NCBI GenBank assembly: GCA_026874595.1
Contig: CM049306.1
Span: 93,611,642 to 93,675,641 of the forward strand
DNA: 64,000 nucleotides
Origin: Sipunculus nudus
Taxonomy: Eukaryota; Annelida; Sipuncula; Golfingiida; Sipunculidae
Direction of reading: 5' to 3'
Below the pieces are notes generated by a model. The model searched no databases, was not told where the DNA came from, and was given only the letters and a program-made list of their open reading frames with translations. Each line of letters begins with the position of its first letter. The stretch's first letter is position 1. This document shows positions 1 through 11,790 of the stretch, piece after piece. A program made the position numbers and the translations under genes.

Positions 1-300
1 AGCGCTCTGCAGATATGCTCCACGGTAACTTATAAGCCACATACGAGTGCTGCACGGGTGCCGCGATGATATAACCCAGCAATGGGGTCTATATCACACC
101 TAGGACCCGCACTACGCTGCACCAAGCCTGGCTGACGCCCTGCCACGTAGACCGAAACCGAAATGAAATTGTGCAGAAGTGCACAATACTTAATAATGTC
201 AACACCAAAAAAATTCTTTAAAAATGTCCGGAGGATATTATAGGGATATCGTAAGTATAGGCAGTACAACAATATGGGCCAAGGCAGCCTATCCGGCAAG
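1..300. other. Unassigned flank upstream of LINE remnant
   Basis: I see no recognisable gene. Reverse transcriptase coding should precede the LINE remnant that starts near 300, but I could not follow its frame through this stretch. The element is therefore either 5'-truncated here or too decayed to read by eye. Confidence 0.4.
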
Positions 301-1384
301 AGCCAGAAAATCCATTGGACAATAATACATAAAAATAATGAAAGGTGGAACTTTATGGGAAATGACATCCAGGTGACAAGTCTTTACAAATACCTTGGGA
401 CAATATACACAAGCTTTGGAAAAATGGACAAAATCTAAAAGAAACCATGTATATCAGGCACAGAAAGCAGTTGGGATGATAAAAAGATACTGGCCGAAAC
501 GCAAATATGTTACTCCGCAACACCTGTTTTATATGTTTGATATGATGGTGGGGTCAGTATTATTGTATGGAAGAGAAATATGGGGATGGAATGTCTGTGA
601 CGAAATAGAGAGGGTCCAAAACAAATTTTGTAAAACCTTACTCCATTTAAATTAAGCGGCTCCTAACCCTGCTGTGTTAGGTGAATATGGTAGGTTATCT
701 TTATAGCTTAATGGTATAATAAAGGTAATATTGTACTGGGTGAAAATATTACATATGCAAAACAGACATTTTTCCACAAACAAGCATATTATTGCTTGTA
801 TCAAATAGACTCGTCTGGAAGAATTAACTGGGCAACTAAGGTGAAAGACATTTTATACAGATATGGTTTTGGGTATGTGTGGATTTTTCAGGATGTAGGC
901 GATTGTAATAAATTTATTCGAAAATTTAAACAAAGAATAAGGGACATTGGTATACAGGAATGGCACCAGCAAAACACTAATTACATGAGACTCAAAGCAT
1001 ATGGGCATTTTAAATTAGTATTGGAAACTGAAAAATACTTAACATGTATACCCAAAAAAAAAAGAATATACTTTACCTGGCTAGGTCAGATGACCAGTAC
1101 ATCAATAAGAATGGAAATAGGGAGAAGACATAAAATACCTAGGGAGAACCAGTCATGCACATATTGTTTCAATAAAGATTCTAATATTATTAAAGATGAA
1201 TATCGTTTATTAAGGAAAGTGGATTATACAATATTATCAGGAGAAAATATATAAAAAATGAAACAACAGGAGCTGGTACGGAGAACTTTACATGGCTGAT
1301 GTCCAGTAGTAACATACAAGTTGTAAACAGTCTGGCTTCATACGTTTATTGGGCCACTGAGAAAAGGAAAGTCTATTTAGACTA
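300..1384 (+). pseudogene. LINE ORF2 C-terminal remnant (reverse transcriptase 3' part)
   Basis: Remnant of the C-terminal part of a non-LTR retrotransposon polyprotein. Frame 1 around 337-410 reads NERWNFMGNDIQVTSLYKYL, the typical LINE post-catalytic block ending in a YKYLG motif. The frame then shifts near 410 and continues to 653 (QAQKAVGMIKRYWPK, then SVLLYGREIWG, then a WNV...EIERVQNKFCK block). An in-frame stop at 653 is followed by more homology (AAPNPAVLGEYGR). A third segment, 796-1251, holds the CTYC..DEYR remnant of the C-terminal Cys/His motif. A final segment, about 1290-1373, reads FTWLMSSSNIQVVNSLASYV and ends at a stop. At least two frameshifts and one stop make it non-functional. 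It resembles molluscan LINEs of the I/Nimb type, but the clade is an inference. Confidence 0.85.
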
Positions 1385-2522
1385 AGGAATTTATTAAAGG
1401 GGCTTATTACTATACCCAATATGTTAAAGATATACTAAGTATAATGTTCTTTCCTTAAAGTATAATGGTATCTGCCTATATATATATATATATTTATTTC
1501 TTAAGCTTGATGCTTACTCATATGCATAAATGAAAATAAACTTGCACCCGGCTCAATCAGTGTAATAAAACATAAAACATTGCAGCATGCCACTCTGCAG
1601 GGGAACTATTGTGTTAAGTGAGGAGAACCTTTAATTTAGATAATACGTCTATCATTGTTTTTGTTCCTGTTAAATGGTGGCTAAAACATGAATATAAATA
1701 ACGGATGCAATATGTTTGTATGTCCATTAATTCACAGATGAATATTTTCAAACTAATGATCATATTATAATGCATGTTTAATTTGTGTCATGATATGTTT
1801 GCCCTAAAATGTATTTTTCATTTGCAAATAAGAAATCATTATAAACTTATTGATTACTCTCATACGTACAGTTCTTTGTGAACTTAAGTTTTATTGCATG
1901 TTAATTTTATGCATTATATTTTAATTGCTGTTACATATTTTTTGTTATTATTTTTTATTTTTAATTTTTGTATAAGGATCTTGTGAAGTGTAATGTGATG
2001 TCATTGCATCAGTTCTCTTTATCTGTATTTTTTTGGGGGTTCACATTTTTTTATGTATTATTTTGTACTGTAATTTGTATTACTTGTACTAGGTTCTTTG
2101 AAGTGTATTATGGTATCATTGGATCATTTTTGTTTTTCTTCTTTTATCTTTTCTTATTACTGTTGGGTTATGTATTGTATTAATTGCTGTTATGTATGTT
2201 TGTATGCTTTGTGTATTGCTTGCATAAGGGGCATTTGGAGTGTATTATGGTATCATTGCAACATTCTTTTATTATTATTATTAATATTACTATTATAATT
2301 GTTATTTATTTTAATAACACACTATATCTCATTGTATATCTACTATTTCGAATAACCTAATGCATGCAAAAATCTTTTAATTTTTTGTTTATTTTTGTTT
2401 GTATTTATTATATTGTTAATGTAACGTTTGCATATATATATATATATAAACAATATCAGTTGTACTTCTTTTTGTTCTAAGGGCCGGAGACCTTTAAACC
2501 AGAATAAATATTCATTCATTCA
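1385..2522 (+). mobile_element. LINE 3' UTR with internal tandem repeats and ATTC tail
   Basis: AT-rich 3' untranslated region of the LINE upstream. It ends with GGCCGGAGACCTTTAAACC, an AATAAA and a short (ATTC) tail at 2508-2522, as is usual for this type of LINE. The middle holds about three units of a roughly 130-bp tandem repeat: AAGTGTAATGTGATGTCATT at about 1985, AAGTGTATTATGGTATCATT at about 2100, and the related GAGTGTATTATGGTATCATT at about 2237. Open frames of 66-71 codons here are low-complexity artefacts. Confidence 0.75.
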
Positions 2523-3757
2523 ATACTTTAATTGTTCAGACGCCAATATACGACAAAGAATGTTCTCTCTTTGTGTTTTAGAGTGTAACATTTTGTCATA
2601 TTTTTAATGATACCTGAATAAATCTTTGCTCTCGGATGTGCACAACACTTTTAACTTAATGAACAAATGCACAGTTTGTGCCAGCGTTTTGTAAGTCTTA
2701 TATAAAACATACAGAAGTATTTAACTTGACTGAGAAAACAAACTGAAGACATAACTGATAGCCCTAAATACAAAGACACAACTGAACCCGACCTTAAATT
2801 TACCATGTGCTAGAAATGTGAAAATAACAAAATTTAAGAATATATAAATGAACGAAAGCCAAATTTTAACGAAACTCTTTATAACTGTGTTAACCAAATT
2901 ACTGATGGATGAAGAAACAATATACTTTGGCCAAACACGTTATTAACATGTCCTTTGGCCGTACACCTGCTTCTAGTATAATGTATCATAAAAGTGTATA
3001 GGGCTGTATGGCATCACGTATAATCATGTATGTGTCGTCATGTTATAACTTACTAGTTATTTCGGTCCCTCAGACTCATCTCTCAGACATGACGTACTGA
3101 ATAGACGAGGCTCATTCTAATTTTTTTCACTAAATAGGAGGCAGACATATTTATATCATATGAATCCTGCATTTTGATTCGTCTACAGACGGATTCAGGT
3201 CAGCTGGATGGATAAAAGCTAAACTGCTGACGTAGAATTCACTGCTGATGTTTTGTAGTGTTATATTACTAGTCTATAATGTCAGTTTTTCCGTTTACTT
3301 GTTTTTTGCGGTCTAGCCAGATCAGGTCCTTGTGCTTTGATCAAATTACTATGTTAGTAACATGTCATTCAGACAAACTTTAAAGCAGGCTTGGCCGATA
3401 TATGACGTCTATAAACTAAAGATAATCCCTTGAAACATTTATAAAGATAGGCCTGAAACGCCCATCCTAAAGCAGACAGTCTGCTTGTTGTGTGCACATC
3501 CAAGTGTTTTATAACAGATTGGGGCCCGTCCATATAACCCCAACACATTCAACAAGGACATCTGACAGCACGTCAGAATTTTCCAGGGGGCTTTTTGTAA
3601 ATAGTTACATATCAACGTCCACTCTCTACAATCAACGTTTGACCTATGCAACCAAACACCTCAGGTTACTTGGATTTTCCTTTTGTGAACATTGGCGCAT
3701 GTTTAGCTATAAATCTGCATTCTACTGAATACAAGCCGCCATGTGGGCATACACTTG
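2523..3757. other. Unique AT-rich intergenic DNA
   Basis: No coding, RNA or repeat signal that I can support. Overlapping 60-80 codon frames on both strands at 3439-3757 have no recognisable motif. Confidence 0.5.
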
Positions 3758-3965
3758 TTCAGCCTATATTCCCACGTACATTCGTGCATAAGGACGGTAC
3801 ATTTTTTTACTATACTTTGACGCTCCTGGATCCGGATTATGTGGCGGATACACACCAAAACGTAATGGATTCTTTCTTCGCCCATTCCTGAAATGCTCTG
3901 AGATTCCGTTCATAAAAGCATGAGTTGTTGTGAACAAACTCGCATCAACACACACAATCACACAA
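3758..3965. repeat. Dispersed repeat, family A, copy 1
   Basis: Diverged copy of a sequence that recurs at about 24648-24850. Shared blocks, in the same order, include CATTCGTGCATA, GGATCCGGAT, CACACCA, GATTCCGTTCAT and TTGTGAACAAA, the last followed by a CA-rich stretch. Two copies 21 kb apart in the same orientation indicate an interspersed repeat. No terminal inverted repeat or coding capacity was recognised. Confidence 0.7.
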
Positions 3966-4709
3966 ACAGGTATAAACGCATGCCCTACTGGCGGAGGCAA
4001 TTACAGCTTGTAGCTAAACAAGCTCATACCTCCGTTACAGAGGCGTTATAAGGTTTTTCTTAACGGGAATTACCTACAGTTCATTAATGTACAGATTGAA
4101 TAAGCCAGAAATTACGTAAATACTACAGTAAAGGTAAATCAAAGCTGGCATTTACGCAGTTCGTTCTACATCTTTCTTTATGAATTAGGACCATGTCTAT
4201 TATCAAGACAGCGTTTATTGATTTTCGACCATGATATATGTTATAAGCAGTGCTTTAAGATAATCACTTATTTACCCCCCCCCCCCCCCCGAAGGACCTT
4301 AACCTATAATTTGCACAATTTATAATGTAAAAAGTGAGGACAATATTCGTGTTTCAGTTAGAAATACCAACGTCTCCCACTGTTCTTACCATGTCCCTGA
4401 AGATTTTCCGTTTCATAGGGACATTTGCTGTTCAAAGAAAGTCCCATTTTTCTGTATATTTATTCGGGTTACTTTTTTTGCGTAGGTATTCATAAAAATA
4501 TTTTTATAACTGAAATGTATTCTCCTAAATAATATTCAATAATACTGAATGGACAACATTTACGCTTTATGATTTTCTCTGAGGAGACATTACCTCACCG
4601 ATCCATGTTTGTGTTGCATCTTTGGGGAAAATATCAATGATCATCTAATTAAATCATATGATTTTTTTTGTATGATCATAAAAGTAGCAAGAAACGCATT
4701 ACAGCTGCG
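3966..4709. other. Intergenic DNA with a poly-C tract
   Basis: No gene seen. A run of 16 C lies at 4275-4290. A small hairpin (GCTTGTAGCTAAACAAGC) lies at about 4007-4024. Confidence 0.45.
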
Positions 4710-5245
4710 ACACGTAATATAGCCGTGAATACACGACTCAGTAGGGGATTATATTAGACTGCTAGGCCTGCTAGAGTCGTCACCCAACTAATTAGGGAGA
4801 AATGCAACTGACATTCATGGTATTGCATCTATATCGTGGTTATAATCTTAACATTAGCCTTCGGGTGATTACTTAACACAAAATAATCCATGTGAACTGA
4901 AAAACTAACGTGAAAATATTGTGAGGAGTCATAGTTGACTATCATCCGGACACGCGAGCCATCCTGTATTCATGCTTATGGCTGAACTTTAACAAACATC
5001 CATAGGAATTAACAAATAGGCTGAATTAAAATGAAATTTTCTCGCATATGTTAGGTGTTGGTTTGTTTTAAGTGACAGCTCACCTGTAGGCCCTTGTCCA
5101 AAATGATGAAAATATTTGCATCCTCATCGTGGTTTGCAGTTCGATCCTCGATACAAGATGTAATGGTACTCTGACGCTGCTCATAGACTCGCTTTATCAG
5201 AGGGTCCAAATGGCGCTAGATTTCGTGAAATATCGTTCCAGAAAA
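4710..5245 (+). repeat. Dispersed repeat, family B, uninterrupted copy
   Basis: Diverged copy of the sequence at 40860-41012 plus 41406-41760. Shared blocks in order: TAGCCGTGA then CACGACTCAGTA near 4720-4755, TAACATTAG near 4850, TAACACAAAA then GTGAACT near 4873-4900, AGTCAT near 4928, TTTCTCGC near 5037, AAGTGACAGC near 5070, TGTAGGCC near 5084 and GAAAATATTTGCAT near 5107. A tRNA B-box-like GTTCGATCCTC near 5139 is not matched by a cloverleaf. This copy shows the family without the MITE that splits the other copy. Confidence 0.65.
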
Positions 5246-5700
5246 TAGATTTGATGAGAAGATATCCCAGACTTTTATAACAAAATGGTTTATTTTGAAT
5301 AACTTGAAAAAAAAATATTACCGTAAAAAATGTTGACTTTCATTTAATTGGACAATGTTAAAATCACAATAATAAAGGGTTCAAGTGGATAATGCCACGA
5401 ACAAAGATTTAATTTCCATGAGTGAACCCTATATTGTGTCCACTATCATGCATACAATAATGTTCATTAAAGGTGCTAACATTATGTACATGAGAAACTC
5501 AACCATTATTTTTTAAAAGCTTTTTCATGTACATCGCGATATTTCGGACCGTGCACTATATACTGTATTAGAGGTTTCTTTGGGTGCCTGACCTATACTT
5601 TCTACCAACACTATTCCACCTTCTAGTTGCCTTCTCTATTTTTGTCTTATTTTTTATCTCACATGTCTCTTGTTTTAACATTTACTTTCGATTTCTCACT
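5246..5700. other. Intergenic DNA, nothing recognised
   Basis: AT-rich sequence with no supported gene. The open frame that begins near 5584 runs into CT-microsatellite and encodes Ser/Leu low complexity. Confidence 0.45.
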
Positions 5701-5744
5701 CGTCTACATTCTTTCTCGGAGCGTCTGAGTCATATTCGTCAGAT

Positions 5745-5802
5745 TCTCTGTCTCTCTGTCCCACACGTTTTTTCTCTCTCTTTCACGCTCTTTTTCTCTT
5801 TC

Positions 5803-5866
<64 letters not shown>

Positions 5867-5971
5867 AATTCCTATATCTCTCTGTATACGTATATTCCTA
5901 TGCGCCTCCCTTAATATCTCTATTTGTCTCTATATCTCCGATCTCTCTTATTTTGTCTGCTTTGCTAGTCA

Positions 5972-6033
<62 letters not shown>

Positions 6034-6115
6034 ATTTCCTATATCTCTCTGCTACGTTCCCTTGATATCTCAATTGGTCTCTGTCTCCGATCTCTCTCAT
6101 TTTGTCTGCCTTCTG

Positions 6116-6162
<47 letters not shown>

Positions 6163-6175
6163 CTTGTCTTTGTCT
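5745..6175. repeat. CT-rich microsatellite block
   Basis: Three long (TC)n tracts (about 5826-5864, 5972-6029 and 6117-6159) with a short (TCTG)n at about 5803-5828, separated by similar pyrimidine-rich spacers. The spacers around 5870-5960 and 6030-6110 resemble each other (CCTATATCTCTCTG, then TCGATATCTC-like text, then CTCCGATCTCTC), so the block probably grew by duplication of a unit of about 150 bp. Confidence 0.9.
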
Positions 6176-6540
6176 CTCTGTAACTTTCTGATATTCTTCC
6201 TTTCGTTATATATCTTTTTCAGCTCCTCTCCGTGAGAAGGCATATCACTGCTTTCGTGATTGAATTTTTCAAATCCATAAAGATTTCTGTCCCACATCCT
6301 GTCCTAACAAAGGAACAGACCGCAACCAAAGAAACCCCAAATAAGGACATCAATACACCCCGGAGAAAAATCTAACGTGGTTTCCATCCTACAGAATATT
6401 AGATCTCCATGCGTTATCTGTTTGATTTTCGACTGAAGTAAAGTAAGTTGAAGCCTGATAACCTGGTCACGCAACAGATGAATAAGGAAAGCTAGAGAAA
6501 TCTGAAGTGAGAAGCTTGCTTCTACGAACAAACCATCTGT

Positions 6541-7005
6541 AAGGTATGTCATCAGTCAGGTATGTGTTAACATCAAGGTATATGTCAACATTTATGTTAG
6601 TGTCATAGGTAAGGTATGTGTAATTAGTCAGGTATGTGTCATCAGTAAGATATGTGTCATCAGTGAGGTAGGTGTGATTAATAAAGCATGAAAGGTTTGT
6701 GTCATCATTAAGGTTTGTGTCATGATTAAGCCGTGTGTCATCAGTAGGGCATGTGTCTTCAATAAGGTAATAGCATCAGTAAGGTGTGTGTTATCAGTAA
6801 GGTATGTGCCATCAGTAAGGTATGTATCATCAGTAAGGTATGTGATATCAACAAGGTTTGTGTCATCAGTAAGGCATGTATCATCATTACAGTATGTGTC
6901 ATTAGTAAGTTGTGTGTCATACGTAAGGTATATGTCATCAGTAAGGCACGTATTAACAGTAAGGTAAGTGATATCAGCAAGGTTTGTGTCATCACTTAGG
7001 TATGT
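6541..7005 (+). repeat. 18-bp minisatellite
   Basis: Tandem array of about 25 degenerate units with period 18, consensus TCAGTAAGGTATGTGTCA. The most regular part is 6775-6985; the left end is more diverged. Because 18 is divisible by 3, the array gives open repeat frames on both strands, which are not genes. Each unit carries AAGGTATGT, which matches the 5' splice-site consensus. Confidence 0.95.
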
Positions 7006-8380
7006 CGGAACATCTGGTTGAGTTAAGATGATTTATAAAAGTCCCTCAATTTCATGTTCTGTTTTTGGTTTAAATAAATATAATTATCAATTAATTATAA
7101 TGAGAAATGTTTAATCGGAGTTCAAATATATAATAGATAAGATAGGCCGCACTGGCAGAAAAATGACGCGACATTTCTTGAGGAAATCAGTTGGATATTT
7201 GGAAAGTGTTTTGAAAGTGTAATGAACAGCTTTTATCAAGTGATTTTGGGACAAGTACAGGCAAGACGATAGTTGACCGTGGGTTGAGATAACTTCCGGG
7301 AGAAACGCAGTTTGTGTATTTTTTGATAGACCTTTCTGATAGACCATGCACGAAATTATGTCAAATTCCTCAAGATTAATGGGAGGACACATAAGGTATG
7401 GTATCATTCCTGATTCTTTGAGACTAAATCTGGGCATTTCGAGTGTACTTTTTAGAGGAATGGCGTAATAACGATACAGTGCCTTCAAGATTAATTGTAA
7501 TATAAATAGTGAAAGATACTTGTCTTGCCTTTTCTATGTATTAAGTTAACATCCCTCATGTTTTTGGAGAAACTTTATAGATTCTGCGTTGAATGTCTAC
7601 TCAGTCATGAACCATTTAACGAAAAGTATGTTACCCATTCTAACGTTTTTACACACCCGCACGACTTTGGCCCGGGTTGGTGCGATGCGGGCATTCCAAG
7701 GGCGAGTTGACATTGGCCGAGACTATTTGGAGGCAATGATATGGGTCAAGGAACCTTAGAGATAAAACAGATAAGTGATTGTTCTGGTTCCGGTTGGCTC
7801 TAGCCAGATAGTATTAAAATCCCTTTATTTTATTTCAATATGTGTCTAGCATAATCTCAATCATAATTTATTTATTTGGATCTTACTTTTTATTTTGTAA
7901 CCAATTAAAGGCATGGCACCCAAATGTTAGGAAATGTTTGAGGTGTTATTTTTCATTACATTTAGGCCAGAATTATGTGAAAAGGAGAAAAACGTTGAGT
8001 ATGTAACAAACACTCATGAAAAAGATATATATAAGGATTAAGTGAATAAGTCATCCAATAGGGGCCCGAACCTCAGGCTTATTTAGAATGCAGCAGACAC
8101 ATTTTAAGGGTGCCCTCTGACCAGCAATTAAAGAGCTTAGCTTAGATTTAGTGCTGTGCCCTAATGTTAAACCATTTTATTTCATTTAATAATGAATAAC
8201 CTGTTTGGCAGATATCGGTGTAATAGAAAAATAAATAAAAGAATAAAAGAAAAAGTCATATTTCTCGGAACTTATGTGAAAATAAGTATTTTACACAACA
8301 CAGACTTAATTTCTGGTATGTATAAAGATAATATATAGGAGAATATCCATGGTAAATATTAAGAAAAACAGATGAGTGGT
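7006..8380. other. Intergenic DNA, nothing recognised
   Basis: Mostly unique AT-rich sequence. A 125-codon frame on the minus strand (7111-7488) begins at TTG, has no recognisable domain and lies in AT-rich sequence; I do not call it a gene. Confidence 0.45.
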
Positions 8381-8632
8381 TTGATATAAGGCAGTCCTGA
8401 AGTTTAATAATAGGTTTTTAATAGAAAATTGAGGTTTTTCCTTCATTTCCCAAAGGAAAGAAGTAACCCAGTTTTCGGTTTGGTAGGAGATTTCGGGGAT
8501 ACTAAGCAGTATGCCGAATTTTGAATTCGTAGGTATAACGGTTTCAAAACGTGCCAGTCTAACAGACGGACGGACGACGGACAATGGACCATAACTATAG
8601 CTCAGATGACTAATAGTCAGCTGAGCTAACAG
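8381..8632 (-). repeat. Bivalve-type fold-back repeat next to CCGT-rich sequence
   Basis: Read on the minus strand, it begins with a hairpin (TAGCTCAG...CTGAGCTA, 8598-8628), followed by a short GTCCGT-type run (8568-8586) and then a body matching the general layout of a repeat I associate with bivalve genomes (GAGCTA hairpin, GTCCGTCCGTC, then a body). The assignment is from memory of the layout, not from alignment. A related GTCCGTCCGTC segment lies at about 26745. Confidence 0.5.
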
Positions 8633-8993
8633 AATAGATGAGTAGGTTCATCCGGTAGTATATTTACAATATAACTACACGGCCATGAAACATACAAGTA
8701 TTCAATATACAAGGAATCAAAGCATCGTTTAATGGTATATACCACATTCAAAATGCAAAATTCCAGTATTATACCCCCTGGCAATTTGTGAGGGGACCGC
8801 ATGCGGATAATTCATTATTACTGAAGTAAACGCATGTACTTATAATCAAAATTTCTTAGATTTTAATGTCATTTTTAAATCAATATTCAAACCATAAGGG
8901 AGACTTGGCATCATTCCCGGCAGGTCAAGACTATTCGAGGCGTGGTGACGGTGGAGTTCCGTGAAATAAATTGAGTGAGACACCCGCCAATTT

Positions 8994-8995
<2 letters not shown>

Positions 8996-9042
<47 letters not shown>

Positions 9043-9072
9043 AGATAGAGAGAGAGAGAGAAAGGGAGAGGG

Positions 9073-9106
<34 letters not shown>
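8996..9106. repeat. Compound (TA)n-(GA)n-(TA)n microsatellite
   Basis: (TA)n at about 8996-9034, a (GA)n tract at about 9046-9060, then (TA)n at about 9078-9106. Simple-sequence DNA. Confidence 0.95.
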
Positions 9107-9109
<3 letters not shown>

Positions 9110-11130
9110 TTGCTTTATGTACGCCTTACATTCGAGAAATCAACATTGATACTGAGTAATTGCAACGTTCTTTTGGAACATTAAATGTTGATGACTCACT
9201 GCTTAATGCTTATGACGTATTATGTCATATTATGTGTGGGTGCATATTTTTTCACCGCTACAAAGGCCAGGAAACTAATGGGGAAATTGCATATCAATAT
9301 TATCTGCTGAGCAATGGACGCCCACGCAGAGTTAGTCCGAATTCCCCAGAGCATTTGATTATGGTTTTGAGCTATATACAGCTTAAGTACATAAAAAACG
9401 GCGACACAAAGGGGGGTCGGTTCAAGTTTCTCTTTTTCCGTAGATGTCCACAAAACTTGTATTACCTATTTTCCAAAAGCACAATTAATGCGAATTGGAT
9501 ACGTTGAATATTGATAGTTGCCTATTTATGTTTTATATGGCTAGCCATGACAGCAACCCTTGCATGTAACGCTCCCAAACCGCTATCACTTATCCAAACA
9601 ACAAAAGTAGACAACAACTTTATTTAGTAAACCTGAAAGCGAGGCTGAGGACCATGCTTACAACATACAAACAATATGCTGTGAGTGTTGATACGTCGAT
9701 TGATTAGAATACACGTTCACATGGAAAACCTGCCCCGGGCGACGGGCGGACATAAAGAACATTGATCCGTAGCTACATCTCACAGCTGGTCATAAATGTA
9801 TTTAGTATATTCATATACCATACAGAGAGAAGAAATATCAGGTTGGCGAATTATCTAATGAATACCGTAGTCACACTGCGCAGACTCGGACTCGAAAGAG
9901 TAGGACTCTGCAGTTTAGGGTTAATGGGCAACAGTCTGACCCCGCCAATGCAGCGTAGCTTCTACATACGCCAGCGGAGAAGGTAAACATGTAGTGAAGA
10001 GGGTAATGTAGTCCGTTCAGATATGTTGGATTAGAATTTTTTTGTAGTAAGTACTTTATGGATTTCGTTTTATTCTGTATACATACGCATGTATATAAAT
10101 ATAAACAGAAGATGTTTCCTCAAGTTTTGATTTTGAAGTTTGACAACTGAGACAAGTAGTCCTGGCCGTCTCACAGTGCCTACCATAAAGAGGTTCGTTT
10201 CGAGTAGAAACGACACCTGGCGGAAGGATGTATGGAAGTATATATGGTCTTGGTTATCCAGGACAAATTCAAATCTAAATAGTACTATACATTCCGTGAA
10301 TTAAAAGATTGATACAATTGTAAGTGGGAACCTTAATACATAGTTGTATGCTAACTCTTGAAGAGGATAATCCGTTCTACACGTATTTATTAATAATTTA
10401 TCAGATTGAATATTTTTTCATTATTTTTTTTTCGGATTACAAAGTATAACTATAAATTTTTGTTCGTTTTTATCATTGACGACAGTTTATGTGTTATTGA
10501 AGATTCACATGTATGCAAATATGTTTGCTATTTCACCTAAATAAATCTACGTAACTATACCTATACATAAATATACACACATACTACTGATAACTCTTGT
10601 GTATGAAAATGGGTCAAAAGTTTTATATATTATCAAAATAAACATGAATAAACATATTCCAACATGTTTACATATACAAATTTACACATGCGTATACTCG
10701 GAAACATACGCATATATATACGCACATACATCTCACGGAATTATTATTTCCGGTTTTTAGAGTATGCCGCATTTCATTATCGGTGACATACAAAAAATAT
10801 ACATCCATGTCCTTATGACTATAATTCTTTGAATATCAGATTCTTTAGTTAATAGATTGGGATGGCCCTTAGAGACCCCCTACGTTAAAATATCTTTTAT
10901 ATTCTCATAAATATTTACCCATTTTTTTTTCGTATTCCGTTTTCCTTCCCCCGTTTCCTCATGGTATTTTTTCCCCATATCCAATTCGTTTGTAAGGAAC
11001 TGCAAAAATAATTTAACCACTGGCTCCTTATTGTTACAGTTTTGGACATGTATGTGATATTTTGCTATAATGACGGTTTCAGTAAAGAAATCATGCGATA
11101 AAGTGGAATATTTTATTACTCCAACTCATG
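9107..11130. other. Intergenic DNA, nothing recognised
   Basis: No supported gene. A 115-codon + frame at 9160-9507 starts at TTG and has no motif I recognise. 9700-9990 is slightly richer in GC but lacks a convincing exon. Confidence 0.4.
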
Positions 11131-11790
11131 TCTGATTGACGAATTATTAAGCCAGAATTACAGAAAAGGTGCATCGTCCACTGGTCGCCGAGTCAAGTCC
11201 GCTAATTGTTGCCCTTGGCACAATTTTATGTTATTCTAATGTTAATTCTTGCTGTGATCATGAAAAGGGAGCTTAATTAGGGGACGTTAATCGGACGCAG
11301 TGACAGCCGGCTTCAATGTATTACCCCTGGAAGAGACCCTCACAATCCCGAGCTATAAAGATAATCCCCCGGTCTTCAATTAGCAGCAAATTTCTAATAA
11401 GAATTTAATAAAGTACAACATTAAATCACTGGAAAAACAGTCCCTACTACGCTGGTGTTAAACGGGCCTGGCTTTTTAAAAGAACTTGTCTTTATTTAGT
11501 ATAATGTGTCAGCTTTCTTAATTAATATCAATATAAAGACTGTTCGGTTTCAGGTTGGATGCGCACAATGTCATTCGGATTTAATTATGAATTATGGATC
11601 TATGTGTGTGTAATATTTACTGGCTGTAATAAAAAGAAAGTTTAATCATAACGATCAGGATTTATTGATTACTGTCATCTAAGGTTAAACAAAACTATTA
11701 CCCGCTGCCGACAGTACCAGTCGCCGGGCCTGTTACAATGGACATCAGCTCATGTTCCAATTAAAGAACCGATTATCATCCGTTACATTT
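11130..11790. promoter_or_regulatory. Candidate conserved non-coding element
   Basis: A stretch of higher sequence complexity without open frames, containing several homeodomain-type TAAT cores (GCTTAATTAGGGG near 11272, TCAATTAGCAGC near 11377, TTAATTA near 11580) and GATCATGAAAAGG near 11256. The texture resembles animal developmental enhancers. The call rests on composition and motif density only. Confidence 0.25.

Noticed and set aside
5085-5165. tRNA suggested by GTTCGATCC near 5139
   Set aside because: There is no A-box at the right distance and no acceptor stem; the segment lies inside the family B repeat.
5584-6183. 199-codon Ser/Leu-rich open frame
   Set aside because: It is the translation of CT microsatellite plus flanks, with no start codon of its own (it begins at GTG).
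6722-6999. Overlapping repeat-protein frames on both strands
   Set aside because: They arise because the minisatellite period (18) is a multiple of three; all frames stay open on both strands and there is no start context.
7111-7488. 125-codon frame on the minus strand
   Set aside because: It begins at TTG, its first ATG comes about 17 codons in, and no motif is visible.
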